Below the pieces are notes generated by a model. It saw nothing but the letters and a program-made list of their open reading frames with translations, had not been told where the DNA came from and did no database searches. DNA of 64,000 nucleotides from Deinococcus hopiensis KR-140 (GTDB lineage Bacteria; Deinococcota; Deinococci; Deinococcales; Deinococcaceae), in NCBI RefSeq assembly GCF_900176165.1, contig NZ_FWWU01000002.1:192688-256687 (forward strand), given 5' to 3'. Below are positions 11,632 through 20,767 of this stretch, in pieces (within the stretch, counting starts at the first letter, position 1; every line of letters begins with the position of its first letter). Both the position numbers and the translations under genes were made by a program.

Positions 11632-12190
11632 AGAACAGGAGGCGTTCCTAAAAAGTCAGGGCAGCGCCAAGCGTGGCTCAAGCCGCCTATCCTGAGAAGC
11701 AAGTTTGCCTTTGAGTACAGGACGAAGGGCGTTTTGGCCTCCTGTGGTTGCTCAATGCTGCCCTGATCAATGGCTCTACACATACATTTCCGTCGAACCT
11801 TTAGATGGGGCAAAGTGGATTCCCGATCTTTCTTCCGGTCAACATCCCATTGATGGAGACCGCTCCGAAAGACTTCAGGCGGGCTGCCGATCCTGGCGTC
11901 TACAACTTACCGTGCTTCTACTCGACCAAGTGGAATGGTACATGAGTAAGAAACTCAGCGCGCCTCTCAACATCTTCTCCCATTTCCAGCCTCTATACCT
12001 GAACTTTCGCCAGCAGAGCCCATGACCGTGAAATCGAAAGCACCATTGGTGAATCAAACAATTCAAGATGTTCAAGAAGTCCAAGCTCTGATCGTAGGAG
12101 AATGCGTAAGACTCAGAAGTTGGCCGCAGGGAGTAAAGTTGCTGCCCCTCCTTCTCTGGATTAAACATGTCCTGGACTCATCTTAACTCC
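11632..12190 (+). pseudogene. Degenerate IS630-family transposase fragment (C-terminal half)
   Basis: Pieces in shifting frames match IS630 transposases in order. WLKPPILRSKF (about 11675-11710) resembles the conserved GLKPVLRRVW. WLYTYISVEPLDGAKW (about 11780-11825) matches the WLYVYAFV-type strand. LTVLLLDQVEWYMSKKLSAP (11907-11966) matches the VLVLDGAGWHTSK motif carrying the second catalytic Asp. The tail (EPMTVKSKAPLVNQTIQDVQ, from about 12017) matches the usual C-terminal helix. Several frameshifts and a stop separate them, so it is long dead. A second relic of the same family lies at 26440-27447. Confidence 0.65.
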
Positions 12191-12388
12191 AGACGAGAGG
12201 TAGCACACCCGAATGGGGGCACGAGATATTGCCCCCCAAGTAGGTGTTTCGCGCGAGAGATGAACCTTCTACAGTAAAGGTCTTATGAAGCTGATCGTCT
12301 TTCTCCATCTGCAACATAGTGCGGGCGTTGCACTCGTCGCAGCTCCCTGGAAGACTGTCCCTGCTTTAGGACTAAGGCGGCAGAGCCA

Positions 12389-14281
12389 ATGAGGCAGAAG
12401 AGTGATGGGTTTGCACTCGTGCTGGTCATAGTCTATGTTCTTTTAACTATAGGTGTGATAATTGCCACCCTTTCCATTACTACTCTTGGAAGTTCTGGTG
12501 GAGTTCAGAGTGGCAAAGAGTCTTATCAAGCGTTTGCCTCTGCAGAAAGCGGCATCAGTAGCTTCATTCCCCGCGTCAAAGAAAGCGGTTTTACTGGAAC
12601 CGTATATGAGATTGACTGCTGGGTACAGGGCAATAACCCTAAGTGGTCTGACGGCTCTAACGTGACGGTTGATGGTGGCAACACTTGTGCAAGTACAGCC
12701 ACAGAAAACGTTCCACTAATGAACCTCACAAGCAGCAATACAGGTCAGCGAGTTGAGGTCAAAGTAGTCAAAGTCGATGTTGCAGCCTCACGACTGACTA
12801 TTATGGCCAAGGGCCAAACTGGCTCTAGTAGCAACGCCGCTACAGCAAAAATTACTCAGAACGTTCTGCTCAGCAAACCTGCATTTCTGAATATTGCCGC
12901 GCCGGCAGGATTAACCAGTTGCCCTTCTCTGAATACCGGCGGAACTTCTGAAGTTTTCGGCGTAGGTTCAGAGAACACAGGGCTTGTCGCATATACGACG
13001 AGCACAGGCGCCTCAACAACAACTCTGAATATCTCTCCAAAACTTTCTGATGGCCTCCCACTGGATCAGGGCAGCTTTATCAGCATTGGTGGAGCTACCT
13101 ATAGAGTCACCAAATTGACTCCACTCGCCAGCCCACTGGTAGGGACGCAATTGACAGTCATACCTCCGGCTTCGACGGGCACTGCATTGACCGGAACACT
13201 CAGCCTGATCCCCATTGCCTTCCGGGGACCACAGGGAGGGAATGGATATATCGCTGAACCGTCCTTACCGACAGGAACTTACCGCATTCCAGTCAGTGAT
13301 CCTACAAGTGTCTTCGCTGGCGACACATTGTATGTGGACTCAGGAGGACGGACGTACAGTATGACGGTTGTCGGCAGAGCTGTGGTCCCAGCGACGACCC
13401 CCGCTACCTTTGAACCTTCGGTCGGATTTATTAACGGTGACCTGACCCAGGGGTATGTCGACGTCACCTTGGGAGCAAGCGGGGCAGGAGCTTTTGCATA
13501 CGGCACAAGTACATCAAACTTTGGGCAGCAACTCCCAAGTACAGATTCCAGAACACCCCTCCCCCTGACGGTAAGCGTCCTTAATAGCCTCCCTGTAGGA
13601 GCGCCGATGAGACGATATATCCCCTCAGTTATGAGCGCTGGGAGCATCAACAGCGTCTCGGGTACGAACAGACTGGCCATTGGAAGCGACTTTGGTGGCG
13701 CGAGTCGTGTGTCGCCTGCAGCCATTGCCGGAAGTACAGCAGTCAATTGCGGTGTCAATGAGGCCCTCTTCAAACAAGTCTTCAACCGTACCAAAGCGGA
13801 CTTTCTAAGCCTCGTGCCAACCACTCCCTCTCCGTCAAATGTTCTGACAAGTGTTTCACGTCCCCTCGACAAGAATATCTACTGGCTGGGCAGTACAGCA
13901 AAGAGCAATGGAAGTATTATAGTCAGCAACTCAACTTATAGCTTGAATAGCAATGATTTGTGTGGACAAGGAATCCTGGTAGTCAATGGCAATCTAGATT
14001 TAGGTGGAACGGGCAATCGCAATGGCAACACCTGCGGCAGTTCTTCCGACGGCTCACCTGACGGTTTTAACGGGATTCTCTATGTCATGGGCAACTTGAA
14101 GAGCCAGGGTAATCCAAATATCAAGGGAGCTGTGATCGTAGAGGGGAATGTAAACGTACAAGCAACCACCACTAACGGTGGTATGAGGATTAACTATAGC
14201 CCCCTTGCCGTTCTCAGTGCCGCACGCAACCTCTCCCCTTTGAACTTTACTCTGGAGTCGGGCTCATGGAATCAGCAGTAG
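12389..14281 (+). CDS. Large PilX-like pseudopilin, possibly ComZ-like
   Basis: 630 residues. The N-terminus (MRQKSDGFALVLVIVYVLLTIGVIIA) is a short charged leader followed by one hydrophobic helix, as in PilX/GspK-like minor pilins, with AFASAESGISSF after it. The large C-terminal part (about 170-620) is rich in Gly, Ser, Thr and Asn and beta-strands, ending in repeated GNL/GNV turns (VVNGNLDLGG, MGNLKSQGNPNIKG, VEGNVNVQA) that suggest a beta-solenoid. In Thermus a large pilin, ComZ, is encoded beside the minor pilins PilA1-3 and takes part in DNA uptake; similarity is by layout and size only. AAGGCGG precedes the ATG. It overlaps the next gene by 16 bases, first of a four-gene operon. Confidence 0.72.
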   Translation: MRQKSDGFALVLVIVYVLLTIGVIIATLSITTLGSSGGVQSGKESYQAFASAESGISSFIPRVKESGFTGTVYEIDCWVQGNNPKWSDGSNVTVDGGNTCASTATENVPLMNLTSSNTGQRVEVKVVKVDVAASRLTIMAKGQTGSSSNAATAKITQNVLLSKPAFLNIAAPAGLTSCPSLNTGGTSEVFGVGSENTGLVAYTTSTGASTTTLNISPKLSDGLPLDQGSFISIGGATYRVTKLTPLASPLVGTQLTVIPPASTGTALTGTLSLIPIAFRGPQGGNGYIAEPSLPTGTYRIPVSDPTSVFAGDTLYVDSGGRTYSMTVVGRAVVPATTPATFEPSVGFINGDLTQGYVDVTLGASGAGAFAYGTSTSNFGQQLPSTDSRTPLPLTVSVLNSLPVGAPMRRYIPSVMSAGSINSVSGTNRLAIGSDFGGASRVSPAAIAGSTAVNCGVNEALFKQVFNRTKADFLSLVPTTPSPSNVLTSVSRPLDKNIYWLGSTAKSNGSIIVSNSTYSLNSNDLCGQGILVVNGNLDLGGTGNRNGNTCGSSSDGSPDGFNGILYVMGNLKSQGNPNIKGAVIVEGNVNVQATTTNGGMRINYSPLAVLSAARNLSPLNFTLESGSWNQQ

Positions 14282-14766
14282 AGGTATTCAGGAGAAAGGT
14301 GAGTCCACAGTCAGGGTTTACCCTTATTGAACTAATTGTAGTGATTGCAATTTTGGGAATTCTCATGTCTATAGGCCTTCCAGCATATCAGCGTTACCTG
14401 AGTGGCCTCAGGGTGGCACAAAGTGCTGAACAGCTGGCTCGCGACGTGAACAAAGTGCGTGAGAACGCCCAGCGCAGCAACACCTGCTGGGGCCTGGCCT
14501 ATAAGTCATCTACTCAGTATGAGCGGATACGCTACTCAACTCCAAATTGTAGTGATACGCCTGCTGAAGCAGCCAAAAGCATAATTTCTGTTTTGGACGG
14601 TACCCTTCTAAGCACCAGCGGAACGCTGACTGAGGTCAAATTCAGACCTCCTTATGGAACGGGTGATGGCACCGCTGTCACTTTCGTTATTACCAGTGGG
14701 GGCAACAGCAGTATTGGAAAAGTTCTTCGAGTGAGTGGAGTTATGGGAAAGGTGATCGTAAAGTGA
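14266..14766 (+). CDS. Prepilin with GspH/FimT-like fold
   Basis: 166 residues. The type III signal peptide reads SPQSGFTLIELIVVIAILGI at residues about 13-32, with prepilin peptidase cleavage after Gly17 and the conserved Phe+1 and Glu+5. The following sequence (GLPAYQRYLSGLRVAQSAEQLARDVNKVRENAQRSN) is the amphipathic helix of GspH/FimT pseudopilins. Paired cysteines occur at NTCWG and PNCSD. It overlaps the upstream large pilin and its stop overlaps the next start (GTGA), so the operon is translationally coupled. Likely a minor subunit of a type IV pilus or competence pseudopilus. Confidence 0.85.
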   Translation: MESAVEVFRRKVSPQSGFTLIELIVVIAILGILMSIGLPAYQRYLSGLRVAQSAEQLARDVNKVRENAQRSNTCWGLAYKSSTQYERIRYSTPNCSDTPAEAAKSIISVLDGTLLSTSGTLTEVKFRPPYGTGDGTAVTFVITSGGNSSIGKVLRVSGVMGKVIVK

Positions 14767-15191
14767 ACGGCACTTATCGGACTCAAGGACTTACCTTGCT
14801 GGAAGTGATGATCGCCATCAGCATCTTTTCAGTTATTATGGTTACTGTACTTAGCATCCTACCCACTGTATTTAAAGTAAACTCCCATACTGCCAAAAGC
14901 CAGGATGCCAGCCTATACGCCAGGACAGTGATTGAGCAAACTCGCAATTACTGGTTAACAAAAGTGACTCCTGCGCCAGGAACCGCCGATGCATATCCCT
15001 ATTTTACATCCGGTGCTTTTCCCAGCGATCTACCTACGGTTCCGTCTAGCCTTACCTGCGACCCCCTAAGCACCAGCACGCTACCCACCGTGAACCCACC
15101 CACACCTATTGCTCGTCGCCGCCTCACTGTAAGCTGCACGCCTCAGGGCAGTACTGCACAGGTCTTTGTCGTTGAGATTGGGAGACCCTAA
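14763..15191 (+). CDS. PilV/GspI-like minor pseudopilin
   Basis: 142 residues from GTG 14763. The prepilin motif is TQGLTLLEVMIAISIFSVIM (residues about 7-26) with Leu at +1 and Glu at +5 after the Gly, as in PilV-type minor pilins. The helix continues as VTVLSILPTVFKVNSHTAKSQ, and the tail contains a CDPLSTST...VSCTPQG cysteine pair. The start overlaps the preceding stop and the end abuts the next start (TAATG). Third gene in the operon. Confidence 0.82.
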   Translation: MNGTYRTQGLTLLEVMIAISIFSVIMVTVLSILPTVFKVNSHTAKSQDASLYARTVIEQTRNYWLTKVTPAPGTADAYPYFTSGAFPSDLPTVPSSLTCDPLSTSTLPTVNPPTPIARRRLTVSCTPQGSTAQVFVVEIGRP

Positions 15192-15952
15192 TGAAGCACC
15201 ACTCGATGGGGTTCACCTTGATTGAGCTGCTGGTCGTCATGGCCATTCTGAGCATCATGTTGCTCGCCATCACCCAGATGCAGGGGACAACGCTGGCTGC
15301 CTCCAATACGCTTGTAGGGCAGGCCAACCGGATGCGGGAATTGCAGGAAGCAAGTGGTTATCTGTCTGACCGTATCCGCAGTGCCAGGGCAATTCAAACT
15401 GACCCCTCCCTAACAATTAATGGGGGTCTATGCATGATGAGCTCCACCACGGCACCGTGCTTCGCCGCTCTGGTGGGAGAAGTGCGCGCTGGATCTACTG
15501 CTGTGTACGGGGCCAACGTGTACATGTACGTGGTTTATAAGATGATTCCGCGTAGCGAAGTTCCAGCCGTCGACCGCAAAGAGGATGAGTGGGCCGACAC
15601 AGGAACCAACACAATGTCCCTCGTCGAATATCGCCAGGTGGTCTGCGAGCCGCAAGCGTATCCAGCAGGCTCAACCACGCCCGGTCAATGCACGACAGTC
15701 TCGCCCGCTCCTACAGGGTACGTCACCATTCCCACCAGTGTACCCCTGGTGCTGCCCACGCTGGGTAACAGCATGACCATGAACGTGATCTTGGATTACG
15801 CCACACTAGATGACGCTTCGGGAGCTTTTACCCCTTTTGCTACCGGTGATATCTTTACCATCAAACTTCGAGCCAAGAACCGTGTGAACAACAACGTTCG
15901 ATATACACCTATCAGTGGTCCGTTTACTCTAAAGGTAAAGCCGCGGAATTAA
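15191..15952 (+). CDS. PilW-like minor pseudopilin
   Basis: 253 residues. The prepilin motif HSMGFTLIELLVVMAILSIM (residues about 4-23) has the cleavage Gly, Phe+1 and Glu+5. The following helix (TQMQGTTLAASNTLVGQANRMRELQEASGYLSDRIRSARA) is typical of PilW-type subunits. The C-terminal domain is beta-rich with a CMMSSTTAPC pair and further cysteines near CEPQAYPAGSTTPGQC. It is the last gene of the pseudopilin operon; a strong terminator follows 24 bases later. No pilus motor or secretin genes are in the window, so these subunits must use machinery encoded elsewhere. Confidence 0.82.
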   Translation: MKHHSMGFTLIELLVVMAILSIMLLAITQMQGTTLAASNTLVGQANRMRELQEASGYLSDRIRSARAIQTDPSLTINGGLCMMSSTTAPCFAALVGEVRAGSTAVYGANVYMYVVYKMIPRSEVPAVDRKEDEWADTGTNTMSLVEYRQVVCEPQAYPAGSTTPGQCTTVSPAPTGYVTIPTSVPLVLPTLGNSMTMNVILDYATLDDASGAFTPFATGDIFTIKLRAKNRVNNNVRYTPISGPFTLKVKPRN

Positions 15953-15975
15953 AGCGAACGGCGCCAATACCTCTT

Positions 15976-16024
15976 GTAACTGCTTAGCACGAGATTGCTG
16001 CCGTGTTAAGCAGTTACGCTTTTT
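15976..16024 (+). terminator. Strong intrinsic terminator of the pseudopilin operon
   Basis: A 16-bp stem with one G-T pair, GTAACTGCTTAGCACG at 15976-15991 against CGTGTTAAGCAGTTAC at 16002-16017, with a 10-base loop, is followed by GCTTTTT. It lies directly after the last pilin gene. Confidence 0.9.
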
Positions 16025-16534
16025 GGAAGATGCCGTATCCGCCAAGTACAACGCTTACCCGTTCATCCTGCAGGGGCGCAATGGCACCTCTGGAGGTTTT
16101 TCATGTATGCAGTCACCGACATTCCCGGCCAAGCCGGCGGCGCAACCGCCCGCCCTCTCCTCGCTCAGCACCAGCCGATTCGCGCGGTCCTGCGGGACCC
16201 CCCTCAAAGCGCAGCCGTGAATTCAGCAAGGCGCATAGGTGGTCAAAGCTGCGTCGGACGATCCTCAAGCTTCAGAAATGGCTTGCGTTGACGTGGCGGG
16301 CGCTTTCGTTATGACGACAACTTCCCCCCAGCCCCAGTTTCCCTAAGGCGCGCCGCATCGTTGATGCCCTACGCGTCGCCCTTGCCGCAGCGCGGCCACC
16401 ACGACTGCTCGTCTTGTCAACTATCGGTGCGGAACGAACGCACCTCAGTGATTGACAACTTCACCCTTTAATCGTCCCAGTGAGGGAAAAGGACGTATCA
16501 AGACTTCGAGAATTTCGTTGAGTTGGTGCGGGAC
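16025..16534. other. Intergenic region, no convincing gene
   Basis: Short open frames on the plus strand (about 16023-16314) have no recognisable motif. A remnant reading VSAKYNAYPFILQGRNGTSG at about 16030-16090 could be the tail of an older gene. The right part leads into the 3' end of the broken IS4-like transposase. Confidence 0.35.
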
Positions 16535-17527
16535 TCAGCGCAACACGTTGCGCAGGAGCTCTGAGCCGTACCGGACCACACTTATGGCGGGGCGTCCAAG
16601 AGCCAGAATGGGGATGGGTTTGATCTCATGGCGCCAAACCCCCACTCGCCGGCAGTTCAACCATGCCAGAGTAACGAGCCCGAACAAGCGTTCCAACCGC
16701 TTCTTGTCTGTCACTCCAGTGCGCTCCAGATCGAATCCCCGCACCTTTTGCGAACTGAAGGTACATTCGGTGGTCCAGCGGAGCCTGTAGGGCTTCCATG
16801 TCTCCCACACGGTGAAATCTGTCGCAATGATGACCCTGGTGACCACGACTCCCATGTATTCCCCGAAAACCTGCGTTTTCTCCGCGATGAGCCGGAATTG
16901 ACCCGGTTGGAGATTTTGGAGCCATTCCTTTGCGCAACGCCCGTCCAGAACGGTGGCCTTGCGAAGCCGAACGGCCGGGCGAATGCCTTTGCGACGCAGA
17001 AAGCGGAACCACTCCCCACTGATGAACTCCCGGTCCGCCACCAGGCCCTTCCAGCGTTGCGCTGGAAGGGCCTGCAGCATGCTTGGAGGCCACCCACATC
17101 CTCCCCCGGGTAGCACTGTTGCCGGTGTGATTCAAGGCCACCCAGGATAGGGGGACCGTGAATCCATGGACGCCCTTTTCCCCGCACCAGGCGGTTGAGG
17201 GGAGATTCCCCTTGTTCGCAGGTGGTGCGGTCCAGACTCATGAGGATTTTCCCCGGGGGAAGGTGTGCCAACAGCAGTGCCAGGAAGACCTGAGCGGTGA
17301 GTTGCTCGTCATGGACGGCGCGTTCCACGCACCGTTTCTTGGCTTCGGTGGAACTGGTCCCTGAGAGATGAGGACCAAGGGCGCGGTGGTTGACGCTCTG
17401 CGCCGTGCCCATGGCCTTCATGCACATCCGTAGCGCCCTGGGGGATGTCGCTGCGCAGAAAGGGCATACAGATTTTGAAGTGAGGCGTCAATTCAGAGGT
17501 GGAGTGAGGAGAGGATATGCGTCGCAT
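16535..17527 (-). pseudogene. IS4-family transposase, multiply frameshifted
   Basis: The C-terminal part (GLVADREFISGEWFRFLRRK through YRLRWTTECTFSSQKVRGF and DKKRLERLFGLVTLAWLNC) is a clear IS4-type DDE domain: the DREF motif holds the second Asp, and the Y-(2)-R-(3)-E-type signature is seen as YRLRWTTE. Upstream pieces ALNHTGNSATRGRMW, LSLDRTTCEQGESPLN-like residues and the N-terminal MRRISSPHSTSELTPHFKI fall in other frames. At least three frame changes are needed, so it is not functional. I could not define terminal repeats. Confidence 0.75.
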
Positions 17528-17578
17528 ACCTCAACACACCGCCTGCCGTCGTCCTTGAACAGGGACACACAAAAACAG

Positions 17579-17605
17579 CTTCTTACCGTTCTAGACGGTA
17601 AGAAG
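17579..17605. promoter_or_regulatory. 11-bp-arm palindrome upstream of a short start-like ORF
   Basis: CTTCTTACCGT and ACGGTAAGAAG face each other across TTCTA-type spacer bases, a perfect dyad of TetR/MarR operator style. About 27 bases downstream a GGAGA precedes ATG 17632, opening MPRQALQLYGAESRRQLSNL..., which becomes antisense to the end of the MFS gene after about 40 codons. The frame may be the surviving start of a gene cut off by the exporter's arrival. The dyad could alternatively end IS4-derived transcripts, though no T-run follows. Confidence 0.45.
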
Positions 17606-17751
17606 CGAAGTTATCATCTACGGAGAGCAGTATGCCACGTCAAGCTCTTCAGTTGTATGGTGCGGAATCAAGGCGGCAGCTCTCAAATTTGGAACTCATC
17701 TTGACTCCGCATGAATCAAAGAACCTGCAGGTGTCAGAGGCAGTCGGTCGC

Positions 17752-19230
17752 TTAGTGCCCGGCGTGAACGCGCGTTGCGTCAGCATCAGCGCCAGCAGGC
17801 GGGGAGGCGCGGCGCATGAGTACCGCCAGCAGCGCCAGGACAAGAGCAACCCCCGTCACGACGCTGAAGGCGGCCCGGACGCCTTCGGCGCGGGCGAGCG
17901 GCAAAGCCACCCCTTCGGCCACCGCGCGTGTGGTTCGCCCAGTCATCACTGTGATGAGCAGCGCGGTCCCAGCGGCACCCGCCACCTGCTGAAGCGTATT
18001 CATGATGGCGCTGCCGTGCGAGTACAGTCGGACCGGCAGCGGACTGGTCGCCGCAGTAAACAGTGGGGTAAAGGTCATGGCCAGCCCCAGGCTCATGAAG
18101 AGGTGTAGGGCCACCAGAACGGGAACGCCCGTTTCGGCGGTGATCCGGCTCAAACTCCAGAGCGACAGCGTCAGGAGGATCCCCCCGGGAACGGCCAGCA
18201 GGGCGGGGCCGTGGCGGTCATACAGGCGGCCGATGGTGGGAGCAAGCGCGCCCATCAGCACCCCACCGGGCAGAACCAGAAGTCCAGTTTGAAGGGTGCT
18301 TAGACCGCGAACCTCCTGGAGGTAGAGCGGGAGCAGGATGGCGCCGCCGAAAAAGACCACCGCCAGCAGCATGATGAGCACGACGCCCAAGGTGAACACG
18401 GGATACCCCAGCGCACGAAAATCCAGGAGTGGCGCGTCCCGGCGCTGGAGGACCTGCTGCCGCCAGACGAACAGCGCGAGGCTCAGCACACTAAGCACGA
18501 GTGGCACGCTGACCAGCGGGTCACGAAGGCCCGCTGATGATTCACCCAGGCGACTCAGCGCGTACACCAGACCGCCGAAGCCCAGCGCGGACAGGGGCAG
18601 CGAGGCCACGTCCAGGGAGAGCCGCCGCGGCTCACTGAAGTTGATGAGCGTCCGTGCACCGAAGATCAGGGCAGCCAGTGAAAAGGGCAGAACGAACACA
18701 AACATGAAACGCCAGGACATGGATTGGAGAATCAGTCCGCTGACGGTTGGCCCCAGGGCGGGAGCGACGGCGATGACGATACTGATGCTCCCCATCACGG
18801 CGCCGCGCCGCTCAGCAGGGATCAATGTCATGACCGTGGTGAACAGGAGCGGAAGCATGATGGCCGTACCGATCGCCTGCACGACCCGAGCCAGCAGGAG
18901 CACCTCAAAGGTGGGCGCGGCAGCGGCCAGCAGTGTGCCTGCCGTGAAGGTACCCATCGCCAGAAAGAACACAGTGCGCGAGGACAGGCGCTGCATCAGA
19001 AAGCCCGTCGTTGGAATAACCACGGCCATGGTCAGCATAAAGGCGGTGGCCAGCCACTGCGCAACGCCCGCGGTGACGCGAAACTCGGTGATCATGGTCG
19101 GCAGGGCCACGTTCATGATGGTTTCGTTCAGCACGACGACGAACGAGGCGATGAGGAGCACCAGGATGATGGCGCGGTTGCGCGTGCCTTGGCCTGCGGT
19201 CGCAGGAGCAGAAAGGGGCTGAGTAATCAT
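17752..19230 (-). CDS. MFS multidrug exporter, DHA2 (EmrB/QacA) type
   Basis: 492 residues with about 14 hydrophobic helices, the DHA2 arrangement. Helix 1 (AIILVLLIASFVVVLNETIMNVALPTM, written here only in part as LIASFVVVLNETIMNVALPT) carries the NETIMNVALP motif diagnostic of the family. QWLATAFMLTMAVVIPTTGF follows, and motif C-like AVAPALGPTVSGL is in helix 5. It likely exports drugs or toxic compounds by proton antiport. No Shine-Dalgarno sequence precedes the ATG. It is divergent from a TetR regulator 375 bases away, with an operator-like dyad between them, so repression by that TetR is likely. Confidence 0.9.
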   Translation of the reverse strand: MITQPLSAPATAGQGTRNRAIILVLLIASFVVVLNETIMNVALPTMITEFRVTAGVAQWLATAFMLTMAVVIPTTGFLMQRLSSRTVFFLAMGTFTAGTLLAAAAPTFEVLLLARVVQAIGTAIMLPLLFTTVMTLIPAERRGAVMGSISIVIAVAPALGPTVSGLILQSMSWRFMFVFVLPFSLAALIFGARTLINFSEPRRLSLDVASLPLSALGFGGLVYALSRLGESSAGLRDPLVSVPLVLSVLSLALFVWRQQVLQRRDAPLLDFRALGYPVFTLGVVLIMLLAVVFFGGAILLPLYLQEVRGLSTLQTGLLVLPGGVLMGALAPTIGRLYDRHGPALLAVPGGILLTLSLWSLSRITAETGVPVLVALHLFMSLGLAMTFTPLFTAATSPLPVRLYSHGSAIMNTLQQVAGAAGTALLITVMTGRTTRAVAEGVALPLARAEGVRAAFSVVTGVALVLALLAVLMRRASPPAGADADATRVHAGH

Positions 19231-19604
19231 GAAAGGAGCCTCGGGAAAGGAGGGAGGTGGCGGGCAGGGGAAAAGGATGTCGAAGAGCGGCCCCCCGACG
19301 ATTGGCAGAGGCCTGAGCTCACGGATCAGCTGTTGACGGCGACGGCAGCGGGGTGGGGATCGGGGCTGTACTGCTCAGGCGCCCTGAAACGGTCCTGCAG
19401 GGTGGAGCCGGCGTACTCCAAGACACCTCCTCTGTGGAGCGGGCAGGATTGACGCCGGGTTGCCGACGAGCCCCGAGCTCGGTGCCGCAATCATTGGCAA
19501 TTTGGAGGGCGATTCAGCACTGTCGGTCGGTCCGGTGTGGGGTCATACGGGATCTCCAGAAACAAAGTAAAACGGATTTGGTCTCCGTTTGCTTTTTCAA
19601 CAAT
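19231..19604. promoter_or_regulatory. Divergent control region between MFS exporter and TetR
   Basis: No gene is present. The right third holds AACGGA...TCCGTTT (about 19571-19590) and the larger dyad at 19601-19625, both near the TetR start. The half next to the exporter is GC-rich without an obvious dyad. Confidence 0.45.
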
Positions 19605-19625
19605 ATGGAGATAGTCTCCTTATTG
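19601..19625. promoter_or_regulatory. TetR-type operator dyad
   Basis: CAATATGGAGA-TAG-TCTCCTTATTG is an inverted repeat with one mismatch in eleven. It covers the first possible ATG of the TetR gene (19605). The position and the divergent exporter suggest autoregulation and control of the MFS gene. Confidence 0.6.
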
Positions 19626-20267
19626 TCAAGGCACCTCGCCCCACCTGAGCAAGGAGGACTGATCTCTACGGAAGCTTCCCCCCCACGCAAACCCCGCACA
19701 GACGTGATCCGCAACCGCACAGTCATCCTGGACACGGCGCAGCGTCACTTCCAGAGGTACGGCATCGGCACCTCACTCGATGCCATCGCCAAGGAAGCAG
19801 GAATCGGACCGGGGACGCTCTACCGTCATTTCCCGACCCGTGAGGCCCTGCTGGCCTCAGTCCTACAGCTCCACTCCCAGGAATTGGTCGCCCGACGCGC
19901 AACCCTGATCCAGATCGCAGCCCCAGATGAGGCCCTACAGCAGTGGTTAAGCGCCCTGGAAGACTACCTCAATGCCTTCAACGGCCTGCCCGAACCCCTG
20001 ATGGCGGCAGCCCGGGCAAGTGCACCAGACAGTCCATTAACTTACCCCTGCGATCAGCTGATCGCCATGACGGATGAGTTCCTCAGGGGAGCTCAACATG
20101 CAGGTCAGGTGCGTGCTGAGGTGCAGTCGCGTGACCTGTTCCTGGCCATAGCGGCCGTGGCCTGGATCCGCGGAGAAGGGTCAACGGATGACGGCGCACT
20201 CAAGCGTCTACGTCACCTCATTCAGAATGGGTATCAACGCTCAGCCACAACCGAGAGTCAACCGTGA
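19605..20267 (+). CDS. TetR/AcrR family repressor of the divergent MFS exporter
   Basis: 220 residues from ATG 19605. The DNA-binding domain runs from about residue 32: RNRTVILDTAQRHFQRYGIG then SLDAIAKEAGIGPGTLYRHF, a typical TetR helix-turn-helix with the LYRHF ending. The C-terminal ligand domain is all-helical with no assignable ligand. The ATG lies inside the dyad. A perfect AAGGAGG occurs later at 19651-19657 with no ordinary start codon at the right distance in frame (CTG 19659, ATC 19662, ACG 19668), so a non-standard start is possible. Context indicates drug-responsive repression of the exporter. Confidence 0.85.
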   Translation: MEIVSLLSRHLAPPEQGGLISTEASPPRKPRTDVIRNRTVILDTAQRHFQRYGIGTSLDAIAKEAGIGPGTLYRHFPTREALLASVLQLHSQELVARRATLIQIAAPDEALQQWLSALEDYLNAFNGLPEPLMAAARASAPDSPLTYPCDQLIAMTDEFLRGAQHAGQVRAEVQSRDLFLAIAAVAWIRGEGSTDDGALKRLRHLIQNGYQRSATTESQP

Positions 20268-20767
20268 ACATCGGCATCAGCGAATGTTCGCAACGCCGCT
20301 TGAAGAATGTTTTGGAGCACAACCGGTTCGAACGACGGAAACACGCAAGAGTTTCTGAGTTTGTCCGCCGGGCGCACCACTCTCCTCCATTACGCCCGCA
20401 GTAGCGTTTCCACCATGATAAACCGGCGCAATCGGCAACAATCGTTCCAAACGTGGTCCGAGGTCATCGCGGGGGTGGTCTGAACTTCAGGCCACCCCCG
20501 TACTCGGTTGACCGGGGCGCCAGTTCAGGCAATACAACCGGCTGAATGCCTTCCATCCGGAGGATCCGCAACACCCAGACCCAATACGCACAGGATGTTG
20601 GATAACCTCGACTGAATTGGCCATTCACAGCTTGCAGACGCGCAGTGTGGTCACTGGTTACGCCCGAGCTCCATTGCGGAAGGACCCCGGAGTTCCGCCT
20701 CCATTCCGGCATGGACCCCCACCTTCGCTCGCTGTACAGTCCAGCACACCCCTCAGGAGAACGCCCT
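20268..20767. other. Intergenic region with a GC hairpin
   Basis: No gene. CGGGGGTGG (20470-20478) pairs with CCACCCCCG (20492-20500); no U tract follows in either direction, so it is at best a weak bidirectional terminator. AGGAG just before 20768 belongs to the next gene. Confidence 0.4.

Noticed and set aside
18338..19222. 294-codon frame antisense to the MFS transporter
   Set aside because: Arg/Ser/Thr-rich shadow of a clear 14-helix exporter.
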